Notes: generated by a model from the sequence alone, not told the origin. DNA of 64,000 nt from Diadema setosum (GCA_033980235.1 CM067076.1:34496883-34560882), one strand, 5' to 3'. Counted from the first letter of the stretch, positions 24,131 to 36,644 are shown. Numbers and translations are program-made.

Positions 24131-27100
24131 CTACTTATTATGCCTCCATCTTGCGGTAACTAGTTATTTAGACTTTGTTTCACCCCATCCCTATGCTAAA
24201 ACGTTTGTATGCACATTCTGCCAGCAAAACATATATGAATATGATATGCACATCCTCATTGACAGAACAGGGTTTATAGTTCGTGAGGTGGGATGCTTCT
24301 CTATATCAACACATGGCGGTCTATCTCCTACCTCCATGATAAACTGTTGGTTTGACGTAGACTGTGAAGTTCGCAACTCGACATCATCACGGATTTGAAG
24401 GTTGAAAATGGCAAAGCCTCTTATCCCCCAAAATATACAAGACAGAATATGTGCAAGATTTGCATGCAAACGGGATGTGCTCACCCTTGTCAAAATCCCT
24501 GTGCAGTGGATGGTGAAAGAAATATATAATGTAAGTTGGTGTGTTGTCATTATGCCTACACATACATTAATTGTGGTAGTGAGTGTTTGGTGTATTTCCT
24601 ACAGATCTCGTTTTGATAATATGTTTTTCTCTGTGGTTGGTTTTCACATTAGCACAAGCTAATCCTATCCCTTTAGCATTTGTACATGATAACCATGGTA
24701 CTATACATGTATATTGAAACAGTTTCGCAATAAACACAAAGAGCAAAGAAGGAAACAATCACTCGTTTCTTTTTCTGTCCTATAGGTGTCCTGAGATTTA
24801 TGCAACTAACTCTGGTAAAGAAGGAAACGCGACTTCGTTAAGGAAACGCGACTTCGTTTCCGAGTCCGACATCAATACTCACAAATTTTGTGTTCCACTT
24901 TGTTCCACTCACCTTCATAGCGTACTAGACCAGTTTTGTAGTGAATTTCAAGTTATATTTTCGTCCCTGCTTTGTGGCAGAAACAGCTCAGAGAACCTGT
25001 CAAAAATAGTTGGATTCAGAGTTCTGACTGAAATTCCTCCTGAATGTTGGAGAAAACACCTTATGAGCTGGAACAAGCTCTCAAATTGGTCTAGGAATCA
25101 TTGGAAGTATGCATGAAATTTGAACACTAAGCCATGTCTTGCTCGACTATTTCAGTTACCACACCAAGGTCAGAATTCCTAATCACAAGTAGCCCGCATT
25201 TCATGTAGAAACATTGCGAACGACATCCGACTATACAGGTCACAAAAAGATACATTTACCGATACGATATGACCACTTTATTTTTATTTTGAGGTTATTG
25301 AGAATTTGCTAATGTTCTGTAGAGGGAATTTAGGCGTTTTATTTGCCAACCCGCACGACAGCAGAGCATTTTGTAACGTACAGTTGTATTCGAACAGACC
25401 ATTTCCATAATGTATTCAAATTTATGAACATTTCCTTACCTGCACCGTGACAGAGACTATTCAACCTGTGTCAAAAACATTTGGATCCAAAAGATAGAAT
25501 ACAGGGTTAGAATTGGTTGCTCGCAAAGGGTTGCTATGGAGATCCTTTGTTGCAGAAGTTTGCATACAATATGCAGTACACTAATTACACGGTATACATT
25601 CCGAAATTTATCCTGTCACAAGCAGTAGACAATTTTAGTTGTGTACACGTATTAAAATTTATGGACATTTTTTCTTCCCCGAGTGATGACGGTTCATGGG
25701 ACTTTTTGCTAAGACGATTACTGTCTTGAAAATCAGCGCAGATTATATTTGCTGAAAAGGGTCGGACATTTCGGTCAAAGTTTCGGACGAAGTAGAGATC
25801 CTTTGTTCAAGAATACACAAAACCTATAATATCAGGAAAGCACTGTATGTCGTATACATATTGTATTAGATTGTGTGTATCATGCATCTATCCACATGAC
25901 AAATATTCCTTGTGATGATATTCCAGCAGAATTACACCGGTTGTTTACTGAACATCATTACTGGCCTCATGTGGGGTGTACATGCCTTTTGGTTATTTGT
26001 TAGTAATGACAAAACCTTAGTGAAGGCTCAATAAACGTTCGTATTGAGTTCACTTCTACAATCATGGATTCCCTAGCAACCCTAAAGCTATAGACAGGGC
26101 TCATGTAATGTTTGTCTGAGCTTCGGGATAAACCAAGTTATAACCCTGCACCTGTGCATGGATTCCGTCTTTTGAATCAAATTTTCTGCAACATTATCTT
26201 TGGATGGTACTGTAAGTAGTCAGTGTGCAAAGGGACGAAATTATAAAGTTGAATTCATTACGAATCATTAGTGCTCACGGATGAAAAGTTTTGCAAGGGT
26301 ACAAATTCAGAATTGGCAATATGCACCTGCCTACTGGCCTAACTAAGTCCTTTGTGGTCTGATCCTTCTGGAGATGTGTGTTTGGCAAAAGATAAAGAGT
26401 ACCGTACCGGTAATACACCTGAATCTCCTATATCTCTATATAAAAATACCTAAAATGTTGTTCCTTGGTGCGATGCTTTCATAAGTTATTCAGCTGAAAA
26501 CAGTTTCTGTGTAAACCTTCAATTTCGCTGGATATACTGTAATTTCCATGGTCCCAAGGACTCCTTCATAATGAGTTTCTATGCAAGCCTTTCACTTGCT
26601 TCTTTCGGACAATTTTTATATTATTTGGTAGCCTTTGCTGCGCAAATTTCAAGAGGTTTGTTTTTAACAGGGAGATGGAATCCACTGAGGCCTGGTTTTA
26701 TGTATGTTGCAGAGTTGCCATTTCTGAAATACTTGTCCATTAGATTTGTTATTCTGTGACAAGACTGATTAAGAGCATTTTGCAGATTGGATTTCAACGC
26801 TTCATGAAGTAATTTATCATTATTATTATTACTGTATCATTATTATTGTCACTACTATACTACTACTGCTTCTGCCGATACAATTACTTGTACTACTAAT
26901 ACTACTACCGGTACTATTCTTATTCTTATTATTATCACCATTATCATCCTCATTGTTACTATCATCATTATTATAAGGACCTACTATCTTCAACCACCTA
27001 CTATCCACCATCTTCAGTAACATTCATGGACACGGGTTTTAGTCGTCCTCGATCTTTACAGTTTTGGTTCCTGGACTGTTTATTTTTTTTTTTATTTATT

Positions 27101-27519
27101 GACATATTCATATTTATGCATGTGATTCATGTTTACAAGCATTTGTACAGTTGTAGCCGTAGGGCCTTGACATTGATTATGATATACAACTGTACGGAGT
27201 AATGAAAAAATAAACAACACAAACTCAACTATGCAAAACGTACGGGAAAGTGAGGTATAGCGAAACCGTTATCGGTGTATCGCCTACACAGGGAGATAGG
27301 ATACCGCGGAGATCGAGGTGGGTGATAAATTTTCGTGGAAATGTGATTGATCGTTGGTACAATACGTGTTTATGCTGTGCTACGTTTATTTACGAGCTGG
27401 AATTGACAACCAACAAACTAAATGCGATCACTAATCACATGTCATCGTAATTGACCAACCCATAATCAGGCGAATAATCATAGTACAGAAGTTACAAATC
27501 CCAGCTCGCTGGCCCGACG

Positions 27520-27890
27520 AAGAAACCGACGGCCACATTACAGTACTAGTAATTCACCGCCCAGCGATGTTTTTCTGCTCGCTACGCTGGTGAGTAGGTC
27601 ATTGGGCTGAGTGAGTGGATTGTCGTGGATCTCTCTCGCGACAAGTAACCCGTTCCCTCGCGATCGGCCGAAAGATCGAGGCCGCGCCGGGCGGGCCGGG
27701 CTGGGCTCTCGGTACCCCACCATAATATGCACTGCTTGTGTCGTGTGTGTTTTCTCGGCTCTGCGTATGCGCACAAGCTGCTGTGAGATCGTGCGCTGAC
27801 CGGCAGGCGGCGATCAGCGCAGCCACAGTATAAAATAACGATGTAACCACAGAACTAGAGTTTTGACTAGAGTTCCGTGGATGTAACCCG
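27520..27890. other. GC- and CpG-rich stretch
   Basis: Contains CGATCGGCCGAAAGATCG and GCCGCGCCGGGCGGGCCGGG in otherwise AT-rich DNA, with TATAAAATAACG at 27829. It could be a promoter-associated island or part of the transposon-like block that ends at 28488. No gene is recognised next to it, and open frames across it look like compositional artefacts. Confidence 0.35.
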
Positions 27891-28925
27891 GCCATCGGAA
27901 GTTTTGATAGATGGCGCTCTTTACAAAAAAAGTTCTGGCATCAAAATAATGACTAGTGCAGACGGGCTTTAAACTTTATTTATTACTGTATATGTGTTAA
28001 AGAAGTAAGGAAACTGTAGCATTCAATATATTTGCCCGATCTTGCATTATGGGTTCATTTTTGCGTTTATCTCCATTTTTTACTGCTCCGCCACGAAGTG
28101 TCGCCGGAGCCATTATTCTCTTTTTAAGTTCATTGTTTCTTTTCGCTTGAAAATTATGGCGGTGTTAACACGATATTATCACGGATCCTGCGGTGCAAAC
28201 ACGGAGGATGCCGTTCTTAACACGATGAACGGCGATGTGAACACGGTCCATTTCAAACCGCCAAGACCGCCACGAAAAATTAAACATGTTTAATTTTCCG
28301 CCACGAAAAATTAAACATGTTTAATTTTTCTGGCGGTTCCCCGCGGTTCTCGGGGTTCATGGCGGATGGGTGACGGATGACCACGGTTTGTGTACGGTGT
28401 AAACACGGTCTTTGGCGGAGCACGGCGATTTGCTGAACCGCCATGAACCGCCATCTAAACCGGCGATGTGTGATTGCACCTTTAGTGTTTCTGGAGTTGT
28501 AATGTGTGTTTTTTTTTTTTTTTTTTTTTGGTTCAATTTGTCTCCTTCTACAAATAAAAGTTGTAAGAGTGCAATTGCTTATCTATGATTTAACAAACAT
28601 GTCGAAAAAACAGGACTTTAACCTGTCATCTTGCTTTCTTCTTAAACACAAATTGAACTTGGAAGCTCCCTTTGAAACTTGGCTTTCTTCTGATGATATG
28701 GATGAGATTGCTGGTGACTTCGACAATCCTGCGGTCTCTTCGCCCCTTTCTACACATACCCTAATTACAACTCGGAACATTACAACACATGATCGGTGTT
28801 TATCAACTGCTTGATTAACTTCCGGATTTACGCACTTTATTTCATTTTCAAGTTCGGAAACAAAAATCCTTCATTATTCATTTTCGGGAAAAGAAATGAA
28901 TATTCGAAATAATGAACCTGGGGGG

Positions 28926-29097
28926 TGTTTTATAAAGCTGTTCGTATAGTTACGACCGACTTACGAGCGACTGGTGATCAGTTCTTGTGCTGATTTATGG
29001 AAATTCTGATAAGTATACAGCACATCAGAACTGATTACCAGTCGCTCGTAAGTTGTTCGTAACTTTACGAACAGCTTTATGAAACAGGGCCCTGATT
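28926..29097. mobile_element. Small foldback MITE (TTTATAAAGCTGTTCG ends)
   Basis: The left arm TTTATAAAGCTGTTCGTA ... ACTTACGAGCGACTGGT is the reverse complement of the right arm ACCAGTCGCTCGTAAGT ... ACGAACAGCTTTATGAAA. About 170 bp in total, with GGGG/GGGCCC-type outer bases. It is nested in the GGTTCGTTAATCCGAA repeat family. Confidence 0.7.
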
Positions 29098-29627
29098 CCA
29101 TCTTCTGATTAAGGAACCTTCGGAATAACGGAACGTTTTGATTTTTTTTTTTTTTGAAATAACTTATCGTTAGATTAATGCCACAAATGTTCGGATAATT
29201 AACACAATTTTATGTTATAGATAAGTACTATGATTATTAATGAAAAACTCCTTTAAACGATCTTACTTTATATCTCTTGGGAGTGTGTTTCCAGGTGCAT
29301 TTTATGGTTACAATGCATCACGAATATGGTCACCTGTTGTTGTTGTGTCCCCCTCGATAAGGTTGTCCAATTCATTTTTTTTTTAATTATTGTATCTAGC
29401 CTGTAGGTTATCTTTCTTTTTAAATCTCTCTCGTTGCCTTGATCGCAGAGAGATTCAAAACTAGAAGTCTACACTTTTACGTTATTATGTCCACAGAAAT
29501 GCGCTGAGAATAGAGGAGTTTAATGATTCTCAAATACCATTCAATTGATAGGCACCCTATCCGAAAGGGTTTTATGGTAATTTACGACATGTTATAAAAG
29601 CTATAGGACTTTTTTTGTATTGCCCAC

Positions 29628-29852
29628 CTCAAGTTTTTGCAAGTCCTCGATAGCCCGTCGTAGTGTTTTCTGGCGGTATGATGACTGCGTCAGCACGGAG
29701 TCATAGCGCTCTTGCAACTCGAACTGTCTGTCCAAAAGGTGCTTGGTTTCGGCGAACTCGACTCTGTCTCCCAAAGTCGTGGGGAGTTGTGCATTGTCTT
29801 CCACGAACTGCAGGATTGATTGCTGGCGAGTTTGAATGTCCTCATGTAGAAG
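29628..29852 (-). CDS. Exon 13: spectrin-repeat helix B to helix C
   Basis: 225 bp, phase 0 to 0, acceptor tgtttgattcag, donor CTTGAG|GTGGGC. It encodes LLHEDIQTRQQSILQFVE (helix B) and LQERYDSVLTQ then TLRRAIEDLQKLE (helix C). It joins exon 14 across a 17.1-kb intron with an uninterrupted helix (DLQKLE to VDFTEFKEW), so no exon is missing inside that intron. If the exon cycle continues, a similar 225-bp exon should lie left of the window after exon 24. Confidence 0.86.
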
Positions 29853-29924
29853 CTGAATCAAACAACACATAAAGAATGTTAACCCACTCATGATGTCTTC
29901 TCATGATTGCTTACCTATTAGCTT

Positions 29925-29958
<34 letters not shown>

Positions 29959-30820
29959 GTGGGGTTGGGGTAAGGAAGGGGTCGGCGTTAGGTTACCTAT
30001 TGCTGTTTTTATTACTTTTCAGTAAAATGAAGATTCCTTTATTATTTTCTCCGTGCTCATCATTAGTGTAAAATTTGTCATTTATATTATGTCATTCAAG
30101 CAAATTATGTCATTGTGGATAGGGAACCATTTTCATGGCCGTACACAGGAATATTTCGGGGAGGGGGCGCAAGAATAATTATTAAATGGTTTAGTAGAGA
30201 GCTTTAGATCAGCAACGCAAACGTGAAGATGACGATTGCTTTGACAAAGATTTCGCCAGGACGTCCCTTTATACAAAGTAAAATGCGCCCATGATCATCG
30301 CATCAAGTAGCTCTCTGCGTCGTGAACTCGAGCAGATGCTAAAATGGCCCACAACCACTTATCTCTATGAAGATATTTCCTTTCAACAGAGAACGTCTTT
30401 TAGAGGACGGCGCGAGATTGATTTTGCGCTTACGCCTAACAGATGATTCCCCCCCCCCCCCCCCCCAACGTCTGCGTCTCAAATCTAAAGCTCCAATTAT
30501 TAAGGAATTTTCGCAAACACGACGCGGCCGCTAGTTGAGTGTGCAGTCAAAGATTGGATGCAGTATGCAAAATTTGCTCCTGCGCATGCTCAAATCCGAA
30601 AAAACCTCCCGTTCTGGGGAAAACGAGAACGTTTCTTGGCCCCGATAGCATCCGGTCCCGATTTTGGGCACGAATAAACACCCGCCAGTCAGCAACCTTG
30701 CCGCAACGGCTCCGTCCACACAGAAAAGCGAAACTGCTCAGAGATGGCAATGGGAGTCCGAGTGCGGGGACTGTCGCAACTGATTGCTTCCGCGTCCTGC
30801 ATGCAGCGAAAGTTCTCTAA

Positions 30821-31460
30821 GGCCCCAGTCACATATAAACACGGATCCTCAAGGATCTACATGATCCGGCGAGATCCGGGGAGATCCGGGATAGTTTCGA
30901 CCTCGATGGAGTGTCGACGAGCGCTGATATGACTGTTCATACGGTATCAACACAGCAGCTACACGGATAAGGACGGAAGAGCGCGGCGTCTACACGGACC
31001 AACACGGCATCTACACGGAAGCTACACGGCAGCCACACGGACCATCCCGGATTGATCTGCCAACACGGCAATCCCCGGATGACGCCGGATGTTTTTGACC
31101 TCCAAAAGTTGCCGTGTTGGCCGACCGGATGTTCCTGGATCTACACGGACATACAGGGATGTCCAAGGATGTCCAAGGCGTCATCACGGATCTCTCCCCG
31201 GATCACCCCAGATCAGATCCGGGGTGATTCGGGAAGTCTATGTGACTGCCGTGTAGCTGCCGTGTTGATCCGTGTAAATGCCATGTTGGTCCGTGTAAAC
31301 ACCGCGCTCTTCCGGCCTTATCCGTGTAGCTGCCGTGTTGATACCGTGTGTACAGTCATATCAACGCACGTCGACGCTCCATCGAGGTCGAAACTATCCC
31401 GTATCTCCCCGGATCATCGTGTATATCCTTGAGGATCCGTGTTTACATGTGACTGGGTCC
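30821..31460. mobile_element. Harbinger-like foldback MITE with TAA target duplication
   Basis: 640 bp, nearly palindromic. Ends GGCCCCAGTCACATATAAAC and GTTTACATGTGACTGGGTCC are inverted repeats that continue inward through CACGGATCCTCAAGGAT and many ACACGGCATC-type subrepeats. It is flanked by TAA on both sides (30818-30820, 31461-31463), the 3-bp target duplication expected of PIF/Harbinger elements. No transposase, so non-autonomous. Confidence 0.7.
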
Positions 31461-32014
31461 TAACAAATACTTTAGGTGAACGCTAGGGAACGTAGCGGCT
31501 GAGCAGGGGAGGTTTTGGGAGGATAGATGTCTCAAGAAAGTGCTGCATGGGGGGGGGGTCCACTCCCACATATAAAATGACGTCGTGTACACTTTGAGGT
31601 AAAATATAGAATCTTTTCCATTAAGAACGAAAACAAACATCAAATACATATGTGAAACGTCGTATGACAATGGGAATGGCTTAATCTTGGTGTCTGCGTG
31701 TGTGCATGTATTTCACTGTGTACTAAATTTGTGGAGGTGGAACGAGCCAGGTGTGGAGGAAATGGGATTTGGAATCCAAAAATTTGATGAACAATTAAGG
31801 TGTTATGAGAAATGTAGTTTAATAAAGCAAAAGGTATAAACAAGAAAAATAGTTGTTTCACTCTTGTGTGATTGTCTCAATTACTGATCTTTTTTTTTCC
31901 TATTTTCAAGATCTTACTTCCAACATGTCCAAGTAGAGAGAAAAAAGGAGAAAAGTTTTGACAGTTTCGGTGGGTTGGGAGGAGATTGCCCCCCTCCCCC
32001 CCCCCCCCCCCCAC

Positions 32015-32371
32015 TTAAAGGTCCAGTTTACCTTTGGGAGCAGTGATTTCAAAAATTTTCAAGATATCATATTTGATGCATATGTGTAGGTCTGTTGTAT
32101 CATAAAACATCCTACCATATGAAATATTTGCAATAAAACCTAAAATATAAGGAGATATCAGGGTTTTTCTCAATAAACCGTAACTGTATACGGTTTAGTC
32201 TGGAAATTTTTTTATTATAACTATTGTTCACATTTTGTGTATTTAACAACACTTAACATCGATCATACGGATTCAAATTTTGACAGTGGTTGTTTCTATC
32301 CCTAACTCACATTTTAGAACTATTTTATAGCACTAATGCTTTCATCTGCAAATGGTAAATTATGCCTTTAA
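32015..32371. mobile_element. TTAA-flanked MITE, copy 1
   Basis: Starts TTAA-AGGTCCAGTTTACC and ends GGTAAATTATGCCT-TTAA. The body is non-coding. Copy 2 at 48210-48576 is nearly the same length and highly similar, and a diverged reversed relative is at 10612. TTAA duplications are typical of piggyBac and Kolobok transposases. Confidence 0.7.
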
Positions 32372-32634
32372 GCTGCGAAAGGACATTCTTGCATGTGATT
32401 CTGATTAGGGTCCATGTTCTGACGAAACAGCTCAATTCTGTGGTATGTGCATAGTGTAGGCCTACATACTGCAAACATATGCAAGTAGAATATGAGTGTA
32501 TGTCTGTTGCTAACACTCGCAATGATGAAAAGATACTGACCCTGCACATGCATACACATAGATACGATTTGCTAATGGCTATAATTCCTAATGTTTTATT
32601 TCCAACAATTTTTGGTGATTGTCTAGTTTTATAC

Positions 32635-32769
32635 CTGGTGATTGTCGTACTGCTGCTTGACCTGTGGGCTTGTCTCATTCATGGGTTGTTCGGAGGCAAG
32701 AGCCTGCTCCGCCTTGGCTAACCAGTCCAGGAGGTCCTGGAGATCGGATTCTTTCTTACGGATTTCCTC
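32635..32769 (-). CDS. Exon 12: spectrin-repeat helix A (LLDWLAKAEQAL)
   Basis: 135 bp, phase 0 to 0, acceptor ttccatccttaag, donor CACCAG|GTATAA. It encodes LQDLLDWLAKAEQALASEQP followed by a Met-Asn-Glu-Thr loop. Exon 24 has FNDLLEWMADAERRLGSEQP with Met-Ser-Glu-Thr. This is the most similar pair between the two cycles and the clearest single piece of evidence for the spectraplakin-like helix A. It splices to exon 13 (LLHEDIQ) in frame. Confidence 0.88.
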
Positions 32770-33236
32770 CTTAAGGATGGAACAAATCGGCACAATTAAA
32801 TGAAGTTAAGTGATCGTGCCTTAAACCAAGAAATGGGGATGATATTAGACGCCACATATTGTCAATATAATCAATGACAAAGGAAACTATTTGAGATGTT
32901 ATGGTCGTTGAACATGTTCTACTGAATGAATTGAAAGTCTTTATTCAGAATTTCCTTCTAAATCATTCTTTCAAACATGACTCAAAAGTACCTCTTGACC
33001 TGCTAACTATTCTACCGAAGCATTAACCCAAAGTTGTGACCGGGTTTTTGTTTTTGTTTTTGTTTTTGTTTGTTTTTTTTTTTTTAATATGAACCTCCAC
33101 ACAACTATTCATACGACTATTCACATCGAATTCATTACTCCATTCCAATCTATTCATGCTTCCAATAACCAAATTTAGACGATTAAGATTTTTTTTTCTT
33201 CTTTTTCTTTATACCCACAATGGATTCTATACTAAC

Positions 33237-33476
33237 CACCAGGTCCTTCGGCTCCTCACCCATCTGTAGCAAGAGTCTATCGTTGGCCTCCTTTCGCGAC
33301 TCCTCTGAGCGATTGAGGAGGTCGTAAAGATGCTTGCGGAGATTAGTGGCCTTAGTCGACAGATCGTTGTACTGTCGAGAGGTCATCCGATCATGGTTCG
33401 TATGCAGGAACTGTTCAGACTTGGTTGCCGTGTCCCAGATGCTGGCTTTCTGGTCTTGAATATCGCTATGTATAAC
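33237..33476 (-). CDS. Exon 11: spectrin-repeat helix B to helix C
   Basis: 240 bp, phase 0 to 0, acceptor ccttctccag. Donor GGTG|GTTAGT is preferred over CTG|GTGGTT 3 bp upstream. It encodes VIHSDIQDQKASIWDTA (helix B), NDLSTKATNLRKHLYDLL (helix C) and RKEANDRLLLQMGEEPKDLV. It is the counterpart of exon 23 (234 bp, same phases). The sequence downstream of the donor is T-rich. Confidence 0.85.
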
Positions 33477-33798
33477 CTGGAGAAGGGGAGATAAGAGTAG
33501 GAAAAGATTCAGCACTCACTTGTGCAACACTACATTTACATGGTTCTACTCTGTTTCTTCTTTTTATTAAACATCACTGCGTGATGATTTCCCTTGAAAT
33601 TGAGAGTAAAACCAAAGTTTATGACTGCTAGCCACTGATTTTCATCATTGCGAATACAATCATCATCGCCATCATCAGAGAAATATCCATCATTATCATT
33701 GACACAATCATAAGATATGGTAGAATCTTTAATTACGTGCAGAGAGCGTAATATCATTAAAAAAATAAAACTTTAAAAGAAGCTATAACACAGCTTAC

Positions 33799-34031
33799 AC
33801 TGAGGTGCTCAATCTCTTTCATTAGCTGCTGGATGTCGTTGCTCATTTGCCGCGCCCCTTCAATCTTGGTGTACGAAGCAGTGACCCACTCCTGATGAGA
33901 ATCGACCTTTTTCATGTGTTTCACCCACTCCTTGTACAGATCCAGGTTCTCCAGGGTGGAAGCAACACGGCTTTTTAGGGCGTCGTAGCGTACATTGACA
34001 TCACAGACCTCACTCCGAATAGCCATCATAC
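33799..34031 (-). CDS. Exon 10: spectrin-repeat helix C and next helix A
   Basis: 233 bp, phase 1 to 0, donor CTCAGT|GTAAGC. The acceptor lies at the end of a CT/GTCT-rich microsatellite that serves as the pyrimidine tract (tctctctctcag). It encodes VCDVNVRYDALKSRV (helix C), LDLYKEWVKHMKKV (helix A with Trp) and IQQLMKEIEHLS. It is the counterpart of exon 22 (236 bp). The tract is a simple repeat, so its length may vary between individuals and could affect splicing. Confidence 0.85.
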
Positions 34032-34439
34032 CTGAGAGAGAGAGACAGACAGACAGACAGAGAGGCAGAGAGAGAAAGACAGACAGACAGACAGAGAAGA
34101 GAAAGTAATTGATTTCGAATAAAAGCCACATTGGCATACAATCCATTTTTCTATTGTGACATTACTATCTATTACCTGATTACTGGCAATACGCGGATTG
34201 ATAATAAACTGTTTGATACATGTTTTATCATATAATAATGTTTTCACATAATGCCTACTATAGTGCTGTTAATAGCAAGCTTTGTGTTTGGCCAGATTGA
34301 TACCACGTGATGTGCATAAATGTAGTTATAATGCATGGTAATTATAACCAAAGACGTTTAACTGAAACAATCGTGTTTACATAATTATACGCACTACTGC
34401 GCGCAGTCATGGCGTACGTACAGTTTGGAACACACAATA

Positions 34440-34740
34440 ATGTAACAGTGTATTGCTACCCCCCCCCCCCTCCCACCTTCATTCAGGCGGTCAACCATAC
34501 ATACATCCTTGTTCCAGATTCCTAAAAATACCCCCCTTTACGGAGAAAGATGGGTTAGGATTTTGACCCCATCACAGGCTTTTGGAAGGGGAGCCATCTA
34601 AAATTACCCCCCTATTTTAGGGTTTTGGAAGGGAGGCCAGCAAAATTGCCCCCTTTCACATGCTTTTGGAAGGGAACTAACAAAATCAGCCCCTGAATGG
34701 AGAGAGAGCCCTGAGGTAAAGAGTGTCCACAATTTCAGCA
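34440..34740. repeat. C-run and CCCCC/TTTTGGAAGGGA repeat
   Basis: Three diverged units around AAATTGCCCCC and TTTTGGAAGGG(A). Intronic and non-coding. Confidence 0.5.
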
Positions 34741-35732
34741 CCTGCATGGACAGGAAAGATAATTATAGACGTTCTCATGCTGAATGTACCAGAAAAGATG
34801 CACTTTCTGTAGCACTTTTCCTTCACCCAGGGTCCAGGCTGGGATTTCTAAAGACACATGTCAGAAAGGTATTGTGAAAGATTTGTAAACTAGATCTACC
34901 CTTAATTAGAAATATTTCGGGGAAAATAATAAAAGATCGCCTATTTTGAGGAATTTTCGTACAACGTACGTATAATATAGTCGGTAGGCAACATGCCCAT
35001 TTTCGGACGTAGTCCTAGGGCAAGCGGTCTGAACTGAAAGCTCCCTGTTAGGTCGTAATACCACAGTGGCATATATTAGACCTTCTGATCCGTTCTATTT
35101 AGATTTGGACAACATTTGTATTGCATATTTTATTTTTGAGGAAGCACAGGCCTGATTCTCTATGAACCGTGCAGGGTATTGATGGTATGTGGAACCGTAT
35201 GTAGAACCGCAACAAAGTTACATCATGGAGCTACCAAAAAAGCTCCATGGTTACATGCAGTTCGTATTCGAATTAAAGGGATTAATAGGCTGGAATTCTG
35301 ATTGTTTGCGCAGAATATCAGGGACTAACGGTCCTGGCGTAGACCGCCCTGGAGTAAGAAAAGTAATTTTTAAGAATACATTTTATTTACTATAACAAAT
35401 TGATAGCACATGCTCTTTTATGCACCATCCTAGCCAATATACACTCCAAATGCACAATTACCCCTCATGGAATTCCATTTCCGCTCCGCCTTCGGCCTCG
35501 GTGAAATAAAACTGAACTTCGAAGGGCTAATTGTGCATTTGTCGCTTATCAAATCTAGTATAGTGCATTTAATATCATACGCAATTAGTGTAATATAACA
35601 TGATAATAATTATAACAATTATTGCCATGACAGTCAAATCCCGTTTTTCAATTTACAGCTAAATGCACGTGCATTACCACGGTGAAGTCTTTTAAGTCGC
35701 TCAAAGACATTGTGTGTACACGATGGACTCAC

Positions 35733-35922
35733 TGTCTAACTCCACCGGCTCTTGGAATCTGTCCTCCTGTGCCTGTTCCTGGTATGAGATATTGCCCATC
35801 TGTGTGGAGCTGAAGTGGGGCACGCTCAGCAGGGGCTGAACTGCGTCTCCTGTCAGAGTGTCCAGTGTCTCGCCGTTCTTACAGTTGGCGTCGATGTTGG
35901 ATTTGCAAGATGCAATCTTCTT
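35733..35922 (-). CDS. Exon 9: spectrin-repeat helix B with long BC loop
   Basis: 190 bp, phase 0 to 1, strong donor TTAGACA|GTGAGT. The acceptor is uncertain: acacacacag at 35922 gives the correct phase although its pyrimidine tract is weak, while gaacag at 35953 would give the wrong phase. It encodes KKIASCKSNIDANCKNGE, then a non-helical stretch with VPHFSSTQM and an acidic end QEPVELD. It corresponds to exon 21, which also carries a long polar loop ahead of the same phase-1 junction. Helix B appears shorter than usual, so a small exon between exons 8 and 9 could have been missed. Confidence 0.65.
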
Positions 35923-36644
35923 CTGTGTGTGTTTCAGTGATTTAATCAGAACACTGTTCATCACCATTTTTTGTTTCCTTTTAACATGCGGTTAACTAAG
36001 TTAATTTCACTGCATTTTGCAAAACACTTTGCACAATTGAATGGATATTGACTGACTACGCGTGCCTTTGTCAATAAATTAAGGAGATATGAAAATACAT
36101 GGTTGAAAAATTGAACATAGCAAATTTTCAATTCCATTATGTTTTGTTTTGTTAGGTCTTTTGTAATATTTCCTAATATTTCCGTAAAAGAACACAAATA
36201 GGCATCCATTTAATTGCAATTATCATTTAAACCAAAAAGAAAATACGCGTTGTGACGGGAAACATTGACAAAAAGAGGGATAACACCTTATGTCAAAATT
36301 GTAAGACTTGAGAGATTTCAGTTGGCTTCATTTAACATGCAAATCATTCTTTCACAAAAGAAATCAACAGGCACAACAGCAGCAACAACAAAACAGATAT
36401 AATACCTATATGCAAGAATTATCTAAAACAAAAGACAAACAGGTAAGAAATATACAGAGTGACATCCAGTGAATGTGACTAATACACTGGACGGCGATCT
36501 GTTTGCTGCTTTTGCCCCTCGTCAAACCTACAATGCACAAATGTGTGTATAATATGTATATGCAGGCATAGGAAAGTAGCATAACATTTATTATATGCAT
36601 ATATATATATAGATATATATATATAATTACATATACATATAACC

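Larger units (their letters stand above)
13904..28488. mobile_element. 14.6-kb block bounded by long inverted repeats (possible large DNA transposon)
   Basis: The left end reads ACTAAAGGTGCGATCACACA and goes on through TCGCCGG, TTTAGATGG and CGGTTCATGGCGGTT. The right end near 28440-28488 is its reverse complement for about 50 bases with one or two mismatches. Both arms continue inward with GC-rich CACGG/GGCGG subrepeats (to about 14080 and from about 28150) without further close match. Flanks TA...TA are compatible with a short target duplication. No transposase is recognised inside, so it could also be two independent inverted half-elements. Confidence 0.5.
12520..29627. other. 17.1-kb intron between exons 13 and 14
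   Basis: The coil reads continuously from exon 13 to exon 14, so no spectrin exon is hidden here. About 14.6 kb of it lies between the inverted repeats at 13904 and 28488. The remaining 2.5 kb is similar in size to neighbouring introns. Apart from the features listed separately, large parts (15.8-20.3 kb, 21.8-23.0 kb, 23.7-27.5 kb) show only AT-rich sequence and short open frames that I cannot assign. Confidence 0.7.

Noticed and set aside
13904..28488. Polinton/Maverick identity for the 14.6-kb block
   Set aside because: No protein-primed DNA polymerase, integrase, ATPase or capsid-like frames seen, and the terminal repeats are much shorter than usual for Polintons.
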